Positions 11,500-23,879 are shown, counted from the first letter of the stretch. The stretch: DNA of 64,000 bases from Cinnamomum chago (GCA_038049695.1 CP142456.1:79755422-79819421); one strand, 5' to 3'. Numbers and translations: made by a program. Notes: generated by a model not told the origin, from the letters alone.

Positions 11500-12811
11500 T
11501 GTTATTTTATTGTTTGTAGGTATTACAGCTGCAATGAGCGAAATTCAGAGCTAAAATGGAAGAAGTCTCACAGAGCATGACAAACCGGAGTTGCAAGTAA
11601 GAAAGCGTGTCAAATATGGGAAGAAACTCAAATAAAAAAGCAAAGCAAAAGTCCAAACATGCCTTGGATATCCAACATGGGCCCCACTCACCCCATAGCA
11701 TGCCAACATGGATGTTCCTTTAATTGCACCATTATTCTCGAAATTTTCAGGGGCAGCAAATTGAAATGGTCATAACTTTCAACTCGAGTGTCGGATTAGT
11801 GCAATCTACGTACTGTTGGAAAGCTCTTTTCGAGTAAATATCCGTGGAATCCAAGATTGTATAAATCGAAGCTATATCGAGGGAGATATGACCTCAAGAA
11901 GTTCGCTGTGATGACCAGTACCCGAAAGCCACTGCCTCCGGGCGTCCGGATGCCCGGAAGCTGGCGTCTGGACGCCTGGCCACAGAAAAAAAACCCGAAA
12001 GCCACTGCCTTCGGGCGCCCGGACCGTATGCGAGTCCGTCACATACGCGTTTTGAAGAGGTTTTTCATCCCAAAACTTATAAATAAGAGCCCAAACTCGT
12101 TTTTGGGGATATACACATCTGGGAAGAAGGTCTGGAGCAAGGTTTTGGAGCTTTTGGAAGCGCGTCAATGGGGATTTCATCAGAGATTCTTCGCCAATCG
12201 TCTTTCATGCGTAACTAAATCCTTATCTTTGGGTTGCGATAAAGCCCTAACCTCTTGTTTATGGTGATGTATAGGTTTAGGGTTTTATTTTAAACGCTTT
12301 TGGTTATATGACAAGATGTTAATCCATTGATTGGATTTTATTAATGCAATATCTCTTTCTTTAGTATTTTAATCTTGTAGAATTGAATACTAAGTCATAT
12401 AATATGCTTGAATGAATGTGTTTGTTAGATCTAGGATAATCTATGCCATAGAGATATGTTATGTCCCGATTCACATTCACATCCTTTATTTTTTTACTCT
12501 AAAAGTTTGTAACCAGGATGAGTCTGTATAGCGTTGATAGTAAAACACTAGGTCTATACTTGTCATTGTGTGAGGTTAGAGTAGATTCGTTCCCTTAGAT
12601 CTTTTCTCTGATTGAATCAACCTTGTCTTTAATTTGTTAATTTAGAAATCAAAACCCATCAAACCAACACTTCGCTTTCTAATAGGAATAATTTAATAAT
12701 CAGAATTTTTTCTTCTACTAGAATTAGTTTAGGAATTTAGGAAACAACACAACTTAGCCTTTTTGTCCCAGTGGATATGATATTCGGTTAATATTTTTGT
12801 TTTTTCAAACA
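11500..12811 (+). repeat. Possible solo LTR of a Ty3-type retrotransposon
   Basis: The stretch has a TATA-like box (ttataaataag, about 12077-12087). It ends with a segment like gtcccagtggatatgatatt (about 12767), resembling the 3' end of many plant Ty3/gypsy LTRs. Two near-copies of a GC-rich motif starting acccgaaagccactgcc lie at about 11920 and 11994. No 5-bp target duplication, primer-binding site or internal coding domain was found, so the boundaries and identity are tentative. Confidence 0.35.
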
Positions 12812-13526
12812 GAGATAATAGCGGAGAATAAATTATATTTGCAACCCTGTTTTAGGATTGGTCAATATATATATATAAATTTTTTTTTTTTTTCACTTCT
12901 TCATTCCACTTCCATGCCATTCCTTCATGTGATGCAAATGTTTTTCTTCTTCCGGTGGAACGGTAATGGCAATGGGTATCCAGCTGTTGAGGGCTCCTCG
13001 TGACATCTTAAATCCACAAGTACGGAATCCATACTATGTTAAAGCTGAATGTACCCATATGGTATTATTTAGTGCTGCCCTTTCAGAAAAGAAGAAAAAG
13101 TAAAGAGAAAAAATTGGAATAATAGAACTGCCTTGTGTAGCAGAGCCGTGGAATCCAATCCTCCTCTAGTCCTACTCCTATCCCTTCTCCTCACTTGAGT
13201 CTTTTTCATTCCTCCTCCGCCTCCTCCTCCTCCTTTCTTATATTGCTTAGTTCGGTAGTAGGAGACAGACAGACTTTTAGGATTCCTCCTGTCCATACAA
13301 CAGTTTTCTTGATAAAGCCTTACATAAAAAGCCCATAAACCCCTAGCAGTCTAGCACTATTCTGTGTTCCCAGTCCCCACTTTCTGAGCACCCCACTTTC
13401 CCAAACCGCTAGCTGTAAATCTTATCGACCAATCTCAATTTCAACTCAAACCCATAAACTACTACTTTTGAAAAGCTGTGAAAAACCTTGCAAGTTGCAA
13501 TCCCTCCCATGCACATGCACATGCAA

Positions 13527-13559
<33 letters not shown>

Positions 13560-14640
13560 CATATGGATGGAAAGAAAGAAAAAGAAGCATTTATTTTTCA
13601 GCAAAAGGAGACTCTGACTGCAGGTCTTGTCTTACTATCAACTTAACCCCAACGCCAAGGTTAAAAAAAATATCACCTAACTAAACCTAATCCCTCTCTA
13701 CATGCATGCAGAGGAGACTGCAGACCCAACACGTAAATTGAAGATTAAGTTGACGGCCCACCACGGATGGTTAAGTTGATGGTTAAAGGTCCATCAATAG
13801 CTGGGACAAAAGAGCCGGCACTCATATTCGATGGGACATGGTACATATAGCTTTGGGAGACTCTCACATCGAGAGTTAGCGTTTGGTTTTGGGATTTCCC
13901 ATTGGTACATCCAAACGGAGAGAAATAAGAATTTATACTACTACTTTATTAGGATTCGAAATTCCAAAATCCGAACAAAATCCCAACCATCATTCCCCTA
14001 TTCTTTTTGCGGAAAAAGGGGTTTGATTACTTGATGCTGGGGATTTTGCTTTCTTAAATTTTTATTCTAATAATAATTTTTACAATATTGGGATTTCGAT
14101 ATTCAACGAGGCAAAAGCATACAACCAAAACCAAAAAATCCAAATGGGGTTTCAGTGGGAAGGAAGGAGGAAAAAAGCGAAAAAAAAAAAAAAAAAACAA
14201 CCACCACCTAGCAATTCTCATCCTTAGATGTCCCACTGTTTGGATGATAGTGATGGGTTCTATCTAATGAGGTACTACTAGTTTTGGCATATATCAATAG
14301 AGGGATAAAACTCAGATATTGGCCACAAGTCCCCACTAAATGCACTAAATGCAATATGTTCATTACACAAGTGGGAGACAGAAACGAAGGCCCATGTTCT
14401 GCACTGTTCTGTTCTGCCCCCATTCCTATTATTTACTCTTTACCCCCCAAAGTTCAAGATCAGTTTTCAAAATAACCCCATTTTCACTAACCCATCTCAA
14501 AATGAACAACAGAAGAGAAGGGAAGGGAAGATTTAAAAATCTCTTTCAAATTAAATCCGCAGAGATTCCTCTATATTACAAAAAATTACCTTTGATAGAG
14601 AGACTAAGTAAGAAAACCAAAAGGACAAAAAAGAAGGGAG
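12812..14640. other. Intergenic, including the region downstream of the F-box gene
   Basis: Contains a hexanucleotide repeat of the CATGCC type (13508-13564), an A-tract (about 14180-14198) and unremarkable AT-rich sequence. The stretch from about 14480 to 14700 probably includes the 3' UTR of the minus-strand F-box gene. No canonical poly(A) signal was assigned. Confidence 0.4.
13508..13564. repeat. Hexanucleotide microsatellite (CATGCM)n
   Basis: About nine consecutive six-base units, catgca changing to catgcc. Read in one frame they give His-Ala dipeptides in a 68-codon frame with no other protein-like character. Confidence 0.8.
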
Positions 14641-14700
14641 GATCGTTTCGTTTTATACAGAGAAAAAGAGGCGCATGGAGCCGTTCCGTTACAGTTACCG

Positions 14701-16432
14701 TTACAAAGCGGCAACACCGTTATCGTTATCGTCTTCCTCTCTGTCGGGCATCCTCTCGTCTCCAGCGTCAACGGCAACGGCGTCCGCCTCGGGGTCCACG
14801 TGGAGCCACTGCTCCATGGGTGCGCACTCTGCCTTGTGGCGGAGCTTCCAATCGAGCGCCTGACACGCGCGGGAGCAGTAGTTAACCGCCCCGCAGACGG
14901 AGCAACGCCGGAACTCGTGCCTCCGGGTCTCAGGCCGGCCGCATCCGGCGTGGGAGCACAGCCTCAGCCCGTCACGCCCGCCGGCGTCGCCGCCTCTAGA
15001 ACCGATCCACTCCGCCAGGAACCGGTTCGCCGGGTGGGCCTCGGGTGCCGGCACGTTCCAACCGAAATCGCTGAGTAACGGGCAGCCGGCACCGATGGTG
15101 TGGCGGTGGTGGTGCCAGTTGAGGGTGGTGGAGGAGGAGAGAACAGAAGCCAGCTCCCGAGCGTTGGCCTGGACAAGGAACCGGCGTCCCTCGGCGATGT
15201 TTTGGCGGACGCCGTATCCGTCCTGGAGGCAGTGGCCGAGCTCGCGGAGAGCGTCCACGTGGCCGAGGAAGGCAGCGCGGGCGCAGAGGGCGACGCCGGC
15301 GCGGAGGTCCTTGTCGGTCTTAGATCCGCCGCTGCCGTTGAATTGGATCACGGCGAGCGAGTAGAGGGCGGGGGCGTGCGATCTGATCGCCGCCTTTGCC
15401 ATCAGCGACGCTCCGCTGCCTCTACTCTGCAAACAATAGAATCGGATCTGCGCAAAAAAAAAAAAAAAAAATTCATATACATTTCTGTTGCTGATATTAT
15501 GATCTAGTAAACAAACTCCAGGGTTTTAATCGATAGGTGCGATTTAAATGAATGCTTTTAGAAGAAGAAGAGGAGTATTAATTGAAAAGTTATCGTTACT
15601 GATTTGTACCAAAAAAGATCCTTTTTTTTTTTTTATGGTTTCAAGAGGGAAACAGAGAGACTTAAGGCGATTTTGTAGGCGAGAGAAGGCAACTAAAAAC
15701 GAGTCTTTCTATAGTTTGAGAACAGTTCCAAAACAAGATTATACGAAAAAGATTTGCGGTTTCGTGACAAATTTTTCATGAATTGAAGAGAGGGAAAGAG
15801 AGGAACTGACCATGCCGAGAATATAACAGGCTTCGATGTTGCCGGCTTCAGTACAGAGTTTCAAGAATCGATGAGCAGATTCGGACCATTTCTTCGCTCT
15901 TACAGTAAGAGCTTTTGGAGAAACCTTCCCTAACACGAGTGGATGCAAACCTAATCCATTGAGTCTCTTGCATCTGTTCCCAAAAAAAAAAAACAGAAAC
16001 GAAAAAAGAAATCAAATCAGCTTCTTTTCTTTCAATTTTCAGATCCAAACACGGCCATCGAATCAAAATTAATTCGATCAAAAACGCTTGCTCAAGATCT
16101 AAACTCAAAAGCCGGAAAAAAAAAATCCAGAATCGAATAGATAGAAGAAGAGAGCGTAATTACGTAATAAGAACATTGATGAAATCCGACGGAGATCCAG
16201 CAGAGGAGCTAAGCTTGCAGAAGATGCAGACGATGAGATCATCCGGCAATCCGTCAAAAAAATCTGATCTTCCGGCGCTCTCCGGCGCCGGCCTCATCTT
16301 CTTCCGGCGGAGATTCTCAACTCCTCCATCGCATAAATCCTTCCTCTTCCGCCTCTTCTCCTTCGAAATCACCATCTCATCCTCTCTCTTTCTACATATC
16401 TTAGGGTAACAGAGCCCTCGCCTCGTTCGCAT
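14701..16432 (-). CDS. F-box protein with Sel1-like and MYND zinc-finger domains (At1g67340 type)
   Basis: Three exons join to 392 codons: 16432-16164, 15973-15811 and 15447-14701. Both introns are GT-AG and the phases agree. Domains in order: a basic, nuclear-localisation-like stretch (KEKRRKRK, residues about 24-31), the F-box (about 57-100; DGLPDDLIVCIFCKL), Sel1-like helical repeats (about 190-240; ALRELGHCLQDGYGV) and a MYND finger (about 308-352; CSHAGCGRPE, CSVCGAVNYCSRAC, then H and C). The F-box is expected to bind SKP1 in an SCF ubiquitin ligase. The Sel1/MYND part would select substrates or partners, which are unknown to me. Domain order and length match the plant family of about 380 residues. 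The gene looks intact. The acidic Asp/Glu-rich C-terminus is less conserved. Exon 3 is far more GC-rich than its surroundings. Confidence 0.95.
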
Positions 16433-16548
16433 CTCTCTCTCTCTAGAAACAGAAGAAGACGACGATAGAATATAAGGAAAAAAAACGATCTCTTCTCTTC
16501 TCGTCTCTTCTCTTCTCTCCTCTCAGAGATGAAAAGAGAGACCTAACG

Positions 16549-16557
16549 ATTTATAAA
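16549..16557 (-). promoter_or_regulatory. TATA-like box upstream of the F-box gene
   Basis: Minus-strand tttataaat lies about 120 bp before the ATG at 16432. Transcription starting some 30 bp downstream would give a purine-rich leader of about 90 nt, the complement of the plus-strand CT-rich tract at 16430-16530. This rests on sequence resemblance only. Confidence 0.45.
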
Positions 16558-16599
16558 GAGCTTCGTGGAACTACCTCTTTACCTTTTTACCCTCGCCTC

Positions 16600-17740
16600 G
16601 TATCAGTAATTTCATAATCTACATTGGTCAAAGGGCGTTGACCGGATCCCTCCCTCGTCTTTTTATCTCTTTTCTTCTTTGCTTTCTATGCTGGAAACGA
16701 AATAAATAAGATACCGTTTCACTTCTTCTTTCTTTCTTCTTCTGTTGTCTCTTTTTAGGGGTTTTTTTTTTCTTCCTTTTTTTGTGTGTGATATGTGAGA
16801 GAGTAGTTCGGTTTTGTTTAGGATTAGGACTCTTAATCGCGTTTTAGTTACGTTGGTAATAAGAGAGATTAAGGAAGCGGTTAACGTAGTGGTTAAGGGA
16901 AACTAACTTCTGTTATGATACTTAAGCGGAATAAAACAAGATTAACAAACTCAGGTGGGGATTCACGGCTCGCGTCGACCTAACCTCCCACTTACGGTCA
17001 AACTGATGACTCAGCAGGCCTGCTGCTGGGTTGTTTGTCTCTGATTTAGATGACGAAACTGCCCCTATGGATATTTCTTAATGGCCAGATTACCCTTTTA
17101 TGTGTTGTGTTGGCTGTTGCTGATCTAGGTTAGGACTTAGGAGTTGGTTAGGACATGGCTCGAATGTTGGATGTTGTTTATTAGTGTATGGACATTGGCA
17201 CTGACTTGGATTCATCCTAGTACAAATTCTACCAATATTGGGTTTGGATTGCCAAAAACAGCTCCAGTTAGACCAAGTTTGGGAATCTTGTGGTTGAACC
17301 ATTATAGGTTGTCTTTGGATTTTATTTTATTTTTTATTTAAAGCAACAACTGGTCCAAGATGGTAGGACCCGGACTCTAATTTGGAGCAAGAAGTCCTCA
17401 ATGGGGCTCCATTTTGGCCCATTGGCTCGAGTATGGGATCGTTGGAGGGATATCAATGGATTGACTAGTACAACAGTATAGAAACTACGCTAGCTTATTC
17501 CTCTAAATCTAATCGCTTTAAAAAAAAAAAAGATTTATCTGAGATTGTTTGTGCATGTCCAATGTAGGAAAGAATTAGCTCTTTTGATTAAATGTTTTTT
17601 CTACGTATAGGTTGATAGCCTGTTGGAAAAAATGACTAGACCAATCAAGAGAGATGAACGGGAGGATTAAGGATAGATACGTTTAAGTATAATCTATCTG
17701 AGTATCTCGCACAGAGGCTGGAATGAACATATAGAATCGA
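16600..17740. other. Upstream region of the F-box gene and intergenic DNA, no further gene seen
   Basis: The first few hundred bases probably hold the F-box promoter. The remainder is AT-rich with an A-tract at about 17520-17531. No coding sequence was recognised. Confidence 0.4.
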
Positions 17741-17749
17741 TGTAGCTGA

Positions 17750-18200
17750 CCTCAATGTAATTGGGACGATACATGGCATTGCTAAAGGCAAGCTCGAGTC
17801 AGCCGGTATTTGTGGAGTTCTTGGGAATGGTAAGGGTGAAGTGTTGTTTATGTTCTCCAATAATGTTGGTATAAAAGAATCTAATGTAGCGGAAGTGTTT
17901 GCCATTTTGAAAGCTTTAAGGATTTTTTTCTTTTACTTTTAAGGAAAATTTAGCGGTGGAAAGTGATTCTTCTAATACTATTAGATGAGTGTCCAACGTG
18001 GAGAGGGGTCTTTTGGAGGTTTCAATTTTATCTCAAGGCTTTATCTTCTTCGATTAAGGTTTCATTCTCCCCTGTTTGTCGCTCATCAAATGGTTTGGCA
18101 TACTCTCTAGCGAAATAAGGGGTGCATAGAGTTTTTTTGCTTGCACTACTATTTTCTCCTTAATTTAATTTACCGTTACTGGTAAAAGAAAAAAAAAAAA
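17750..18200 (+). pseudogene. 3' fragment of a LINE with RNase H domain
   Basis: Translation from about 17781 gives a degraded RNase H-like segment of the kind found at the ORF2 C-terminus in some plant L1 elements. It includes ESAGICGVLGNGKGEVLF, then SNVAEVFAILKALR, then after a frameshift VESDSSNTI and near the end NGLAYSLA. In-frame stops and at least one frameshift break it. It ends in an A-tail at 18187-18200, as expected for a 5'-truncated LINE insertion. The LINE at 4.4-10.3 kb has no RNase H region, so this is a different lineage. The 5' boundary is uncertain. Confidence 0.72.
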
Positions 18201-20040
18201 GTTGGGATGGAGCTTTAATGATGATGATGATAAAGAATGGACCCTGTCAGTTTTACCTGGTTACTAGTAGCGATCCTTATTCTAAAACCCTGATTCATCC
18301 AAAGAGGATTATTAGCTGCAGGACCAAACGAAGAATTCTTAAGAAGAAAGGGAAAGTGCTGATTGAATGATCATAATCATCCAGAAGAAACAGTAATAGC
18401 ACCCATTTCATAACTACAGTTGGTGGACACACTTTGGTGGTGGTAACAGTTTATGGGTCATGCACATATGACTTGAACACTAAGGATGATTTCCTACACA
18501 AAGATAAAGGGAAGGGTATGACTTCCATGCTAAGGATGATTTACTGAAGGAAGTTAAAAGGGCAGGGGGGATCACATGTGCTGCACCTATCCTCTTTATT
18601 GATCCTTGTCAGCTGCTGGAAGCTTTTAAATGTTGAGAAGAAACAAAGGCCATTGATTATATGACATGAATGGAATGAATTCCCTAACATTTAATGCCTG
18701 TGATCTCGATTCCTGATTTGGAGGTTAAATAATCCAATTAATGTGGAATGTGGCCCACTTAAGATTTTCAAGATAATGTGAGTTTTCTTGAGAAAATGTA
18801 GAGTTCAGATGATTCTAATATTATTGCAATATCTTAGTAATGGTAATATTAATCCCAAGTTACTAATACCATGTTTTCGCTTTTTATAGGTTGAGGCTTA
18901 CATATGATCCATTTGTAATCGCTTATAAAAAAAATAAATTGACATTCAACATTGGTACTAATCAAATCATTATCTACCGTTGAAATTGAAGTCATAAAAA
19001 AATAAAAATATAAAAAACCATATGCTTGGAGTGATATCTAGATCCATGCCTTGGTTAGGGTAATCTTCTCCTGTAAATATTATCATACAGACAAGTGATA
19101 TTGTTATGATCGGTGCCATGAGATTTAGAGGGGTTTCAGTTTATTAATTTTCCTCTTTCAGATTCGAATGTGGGTGTGTTGCCCATGCCTAATGCACTTT
19201 TAAACCCTAACTCTAACCCAACATCAATCAGATGCTTCTGCCAATAAAAAAACCTAACTAACCCTCTCTACATCAGTTATGTTGTTCGGTTGTTTCTAGG
19301 TAAGCAAAACAAGAATTGATATTTGTCATGAATGAGAGAAGCTAGCCAAGAAACTCAAACTCAGTAAGGCCTAACTTATATATCGAACCAAAGTAAATTT
19401 GGCCCCTTATTATATAGTGCTAATTAAGCAGAATCTCCCTCTAATCCGATCGGAGCTCACCACCAAATTAATCAATCTTAAAACAAGTAATGTGCATGTG
19501 ATTTTCCATGTTCATTTTCCATACTCCAGTCACATATCTGACATGTTACAACCCAACAATGAACTTTATTCTAATAAAAGTGAGATTTGGCCCAGCAATA
19601 GGGGCAAGCAAAGAAAATTATTTGACCAATTTGGATTTAAATCAGTAGGCCCCACTAATGAGTTTTTTATTTTTTCCATCCCTTGTGGGATCTGATTTCA
19701 TTTGATTTTTGTCATCAAAAGTTAGTGAAAATTTTTCTTTGAATAATATACAATTCTCTCTTTTTTTAGTACTTTTCTTTAAGGTTTCAACAAAAAAAAA
19801 AATAATATTTTAAAATATTATTACATATACATATATTTTTAAAGGGTAATGCCTTTCCGACCAAGGTGGAGGCCCCACCTTCATGTTCCAACTACATCGG
19901 GTAAGGCCAAGAAAGTATAATCATTATAATCCGCATTCTTATCGTTTCAAAGGGTAGTTTTGCATCCTCAGGGATCGATGGCAGTGTGTGTGTGACGTTG
20001 GGAGTTGCCAACCAACTGAGCAATCCGTTGTCGTCGTGTC
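18201..20040. other. Intergenic, no gene seen
   Basis: AT-rich sequence with scattered short direct repeats. One example is the phrase aaggatgattt, at about 18482 and 18532. No gene or classifiable element was found. Confidence 0.4.
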
Positions 20041-20219
20041 ACTTTTCATCTTTTTTTTTTTAGGTACCCCAACCAAGGGGCTCCCGTAGCCCACTCAACT
20101 GGAAAAGAGTCTCGCACAAGCGGAAAGAGGTGATGTATCTAGAGTTCGAACCCCAGACAATCATGTAAGAACTAACGCTTCTTACCACTCGGAGTAAGTA
20201 GAGATACGATACTTTTCAT
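20041..20219 (-). mobile_element. tRNA-derived SINE, second family, with 9-bp target-site duplication
   Basis: The body is about 20050-20210, flanked by acttttcat at 20041-20049 and 20211-20219. On the minus strand it carries a box B-like ggggttcgaactc (complement of 20138-20152) and ends in an A-tract, seen as the T-run at about 20051-20060. The head contains gagtggtaagaagcg, a plausible degenerate box A. Its sequence differs from the SINE family at 2.6, 21.4 and 23.7 kb. Confidence 0.7.
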
Positions 20220-20815
20220 TTTAATTGCCAATAAAGACACATTTTTACTTGATAAGTCGTCTGCCACTTGCATTGCATGGATCCTCGAGTACTGACATAA
20301 TAGTCCCCGTAATCCCACCAATGGGACCCACTTTTGAAATCCATACCGTTCAAAATAACCAAATTCCCTTGAACTATCACTATGCAAAAACAAAAAATCC
20401 AATCAAACCTTCTTACACTGTCAGATTGATCAAATCATGATTTACCTCGAACACCCTATTTTTCAAGTATTTTTTGTCATGTATTTTCCAATTGAAGTTT
20501 TTTTTTTTTTAAGGAAATGAGTAATTATATTACAGAAGAGATTAATACATAGGAAAAGAAACGAACAAAAGGTCAAAGTATTAAACCATTATCCCGGACC
20601 AAACAAACAACAAGAAAAGGGTTTTTTTTAATTTTAAAAATAGCAGGAAGGGTGGCTCCCTGTCAACATGCTGGAAACAAATATGAGAAGACAAAACCAA
20701 AGACTTAATTTGATACAGATCCAATTCATGGATAGTCATTTTTAGCATTTTGAATTATACGTGTGGGACCTGGTAAGCAATCTCTAGGGATGGATGGATG
20801 GACTCTTACTAATGA

Positions 20816-20846
20816 AGTACTGGCCTGGCCTGGCCTGGCCGGCCCA
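20816..20846. repeat. Short (CTGGC)n tandem repeat
   Basis: Four to five consecutive ctggc units ending in a ggccggcc palindrome. Confidence 0.75.
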
Positions 20847-21361
20847 AACCTGGTTCGGCGTGAAGAGCTTTAGGGTCTCACCAAAAAACATTTAACCAAG
20901 ATTAAGCTATTCAGACCATTGGGGGTGGGCCACCTTATGCGCATTATAGCACAATCCGATATTAGGAAGCATCGATTTGCATCACACTATTTCCACATTT
21001 TGTGGGGGCTAGAGAGTAGAGACATCGTTTTGGATTAAATTTGACGTTTCTATCCCTGCAAAATGAAGGAAATGAACTTACAAGCAAGGGTGTTTTGGGG
21101 ATTTAATGCTGCAGCTTGGAAAGGCAAAAGGACCCCACTGACCCTGTATCATACCCATTCTGTCGGTCTTGATGGAGGGCTGTTTTGTCATTTATGGTAT
21201 TGGCAGTTCTCTCATTAAAATGGTCCTGGTTATTTTCTTCATCACTGTGGTAATTGAAATGAATGGGGTCAGAAAAAATCATGTGAAAGTAGATTTAATT
21301 ATAAACCCCATTAATAGCTAGAAATAAATCTGCAATTTGTTGAGATCTTATCTTTTGTTAT

Positions 21362-21566
21362 TATGACACAAGTTTTAACCCCAAGGAATAACTAAGTTGG
21401 CTTAAAACTACGGTTTGCACCCGGAGGTTGTGGATTCGAAATTGTACCACTACACTAGGGCTACATGAGAGTTTACCCGACTTTCTTCTGAGCATAGAGG
21501 GATTAGAACAACCCAAAGGATTGGGAACCTTCCGATAGCAAAAAAAAAATACTATGACACAAGTTT
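21362..21566 (+). mobile_element. tRNA-derived SINE, copy 3, with 14-bp target-site duplication
   Basis: Exact direct repeats of tatgacacaagttt at 21362-21375 and 21553-21566 enclose the body and its A-tail (21540-21549). It belongs to the same family as the copies at 2604 and 23694, but is in plus orientation and more diverged. Box A is degenerate (taactaagttgg). The box B region reads ggattcgaaattg. It retains the 3' segment around aacccaaaggattgggaacc that copy 1 lacks. Confidence 0.85.
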
Positions 21567-21780
21567 CAACAATTCAATATTATATTACAAAGAAAATAGA
21601 CAAAAGCATGACCAGACATAGTAAGGGCTTGGGATTTTAAAGATAAATAATGAATGCAGTTGTAAATTAGAATACCATTTGTGGCAAACTAAGATCACTG
21701 CTGACATGAGACAAATCTTGGACAATAAATTCCAAAACCATAAACCTTAATGCAGAGATCCAACTAATCCTATTAATCTT

Positions 21781-21876
21781 GGTTGTTGCTCGGTTGGTTA
21801 AGGACACGAGTGCATCTGTGTGTATGTGATGGTGAGTTCAAGTCCCAATGTATCAATAAGAAAGAAAAATGTTTGT
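21781..21876 (+). mobile_element. SINE-like element with tRNA-type head
   Basis: A box A-like ttgctcggttggtt (21786-21799) and a box B-like gagttcaagtccc (21833-21845) have tRNA-gene spacing. An A-rich tail follows (about 21856-21872). It cannot form a full tRNA, so a short SINE is the best reading. No target duplication was established. Confidence 0.5.
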
Positions 21877-23690
21877 CTAGCTAAAATTATTGTGCCTTTT
21901 CTTTAGATTTTCCTTACATAATAAGATCTCACCTATTCTCAAACAATGGATTTTTTTTTTTTTCTTTTGTTGAAATTCAAGGTCAAACCATTACCACAAA
22001 ATATAATCCATAATTGTCGTCACATCCACATTATCAAATACCCCTCCACAACTTCCAATATTCTTCTCTAATCCCAGACAAAAGAGTAGCTTCTAAATCT
22101 TGTCTTGGATACGTATTATATTAAGAATAATATAATGGAAAGACGGTTCATATAATTCTCACGAGGTCGTATCTTCTCCTCCTGATATCATATTGAAATG
22201 AAATATCCATTGACCCACTTAACTTGCCGGATCTGGCACCCCTTCTCAAGTCACGAGAGAGAGTTTCTTCACTTACAAGCAGGGAAGAGTAGTAGTTTTT
22301 CTTTTGCTTGAATTGATAAATAACACATGTACTGCAATCTGTCGAGTCAAAGACATGCAAAAACCTTCTTCTTTGCTTCTTTTAGTATAATGTTTTCTCA
22401 AAGATCTTGCTTTATGATTCTGTTTAGTGTTTTTTCTTTACCTGATTGGACGTGGTGGTAGTATTATTCTTGCTTTCCGACAAAGCCCACTAATCTAATT
22501 AAAGTACTAATTAGAAGTTATCAACTTTCATTTCTCCTCCTCTTCTTCTTCTTCTTTTACTTACTATTTTACTGGTAGTTGGATTGACAGTGGCCCACCT
22601 TCTTTTTTTTATTATTATAAAGATGTTTGTTTTGGGTCTGATAGAGAGATGAAGGGAGTGGAGGATGACACGTGGCATGTGGAGACAAAGGAGATGTTTT
22701 ATTGGATTGGCTAAGACAGAGCATGGTGTGTGGTTGAGAGAGATTTGACATATGTCAAGTGATGGATGGACATGGAGAGTCTACCCCATATGAAGATAAG
22801 GTGGAGATAATATAGAAGACTGGGGATTTTTGTGATCTTTTGCTAATGTGGATTGCTTCTGTTGGAGCAACTCTAACTATTGGGTCCCACGTCACCCACA
22901 TGGATCGCGTGGTGGCACGGATAAAACCTGTTGATTGGGAGAAAATGAAGGTTGGATATCTGGTTGCACTGGTGAAATGTACATGTGGTGTGGTCATTCA
23001 ATTTGGAGGGCAGCAAAAGAACAGAACTTTTGAGCCCCGTGGAAGATGTGGCGTCTCATGATGTTGTGTTTTTTGGTACCAAGCCAGGCTGCAGGGACCC
23101 ATTAAAGATCCCATCTTTGGAGAAATAATATCCACTTCTCGCATTTGTGAGAATCTCCATGAAAGAGAAATAACATGAGTCCCTCCCACCGCAAACCAAT
23201 GATCGATCCTTGAGCAGTAAGGTGAAAATTGGGGTTTTCAACCAACTAGGGAACCCCTTGCATGTTCTCATGAAATGATGTTATCAGTGAAGTGAAAACT
23301 AGAGAAATATAAGCCCTACTAATTATCGAGAAAAAATTAAAGTTCAGTTTTTAGCACATACTTTTGCAGCGACATTTATGTCAAAAAAAACCAGGAAAAA
23401 AAAAACGCTTAACCTTGTTAACAGATATGTGCCCAATTGAGCTTTGGAATATCATTTTTAGAAATAGTTTGAGCAATAATTAAAATTTTGAGAATTTTAT
23501 TGTCCAAGGAGAGAGTTTGGGCCCGTGACTTCTTTTAAATAAAATGGATGCACTCACCCGTCACTTCTGTTGTGCATACATTTCAAATCTCGGATTCTAG
23601 AAATGCTAAATATATAATATGAAAAATAAAATAAAATAACAAGTACTCCAATTAAGTAGTAGTTACCTCCAATTATCCGTTTATCCAGTT
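21877..23690. other. Intergenic, no gene seen
   Basis: AT-rich with T-tracts (about 21951-21963, 22602-22610). A G-box-like acacgtggc lies at 22668-22676. No coding sequence was recognised. Confidence 0.4.
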
Positions 23691-23693
23691 ATC

Positions 23694-23863
23694 TTTTTTT
23701 TTTTTTTTTTTTGCTGTCGGAGGGTTCCCAACCCTTTGGGCTGGACTAATCCCTCCGGGCCCAGAGGGAAGCCGGGTAAATCCCCTGTAGCCCTAGTGTG
23801 GTAGCGAAGTTTCGAACCCACAACCTCCGGGAGCAAACCGTGGTCCTAGGCCAACTAAGCTAT
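23694..23863 (-). mobile_element. tRNA-derived SINE, copy 2
   Basis: Nearly identical to copy 1 from box A (complement of 23851-23862) through box B to the A-tail, which appears as the T-tract at 23694-23714. Sequence similarity stops just after the box A region, at about 23863, so the 5' end is truncated or replaced. No clear target duplication was found. Unlike copy 1 it retains the extra segment ggttcccaaccctttgggct near the 3' end. Confidence 0.85.
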
Positions 23864-23879
23864 GCACTGTGTAATAACC

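Noticed and set aside
13478-13684. 68-codon frame with His-Ala repeats
   Set aside because: The repeats come from a CATGCC microsatellite and the flanking residues are not protein-like.
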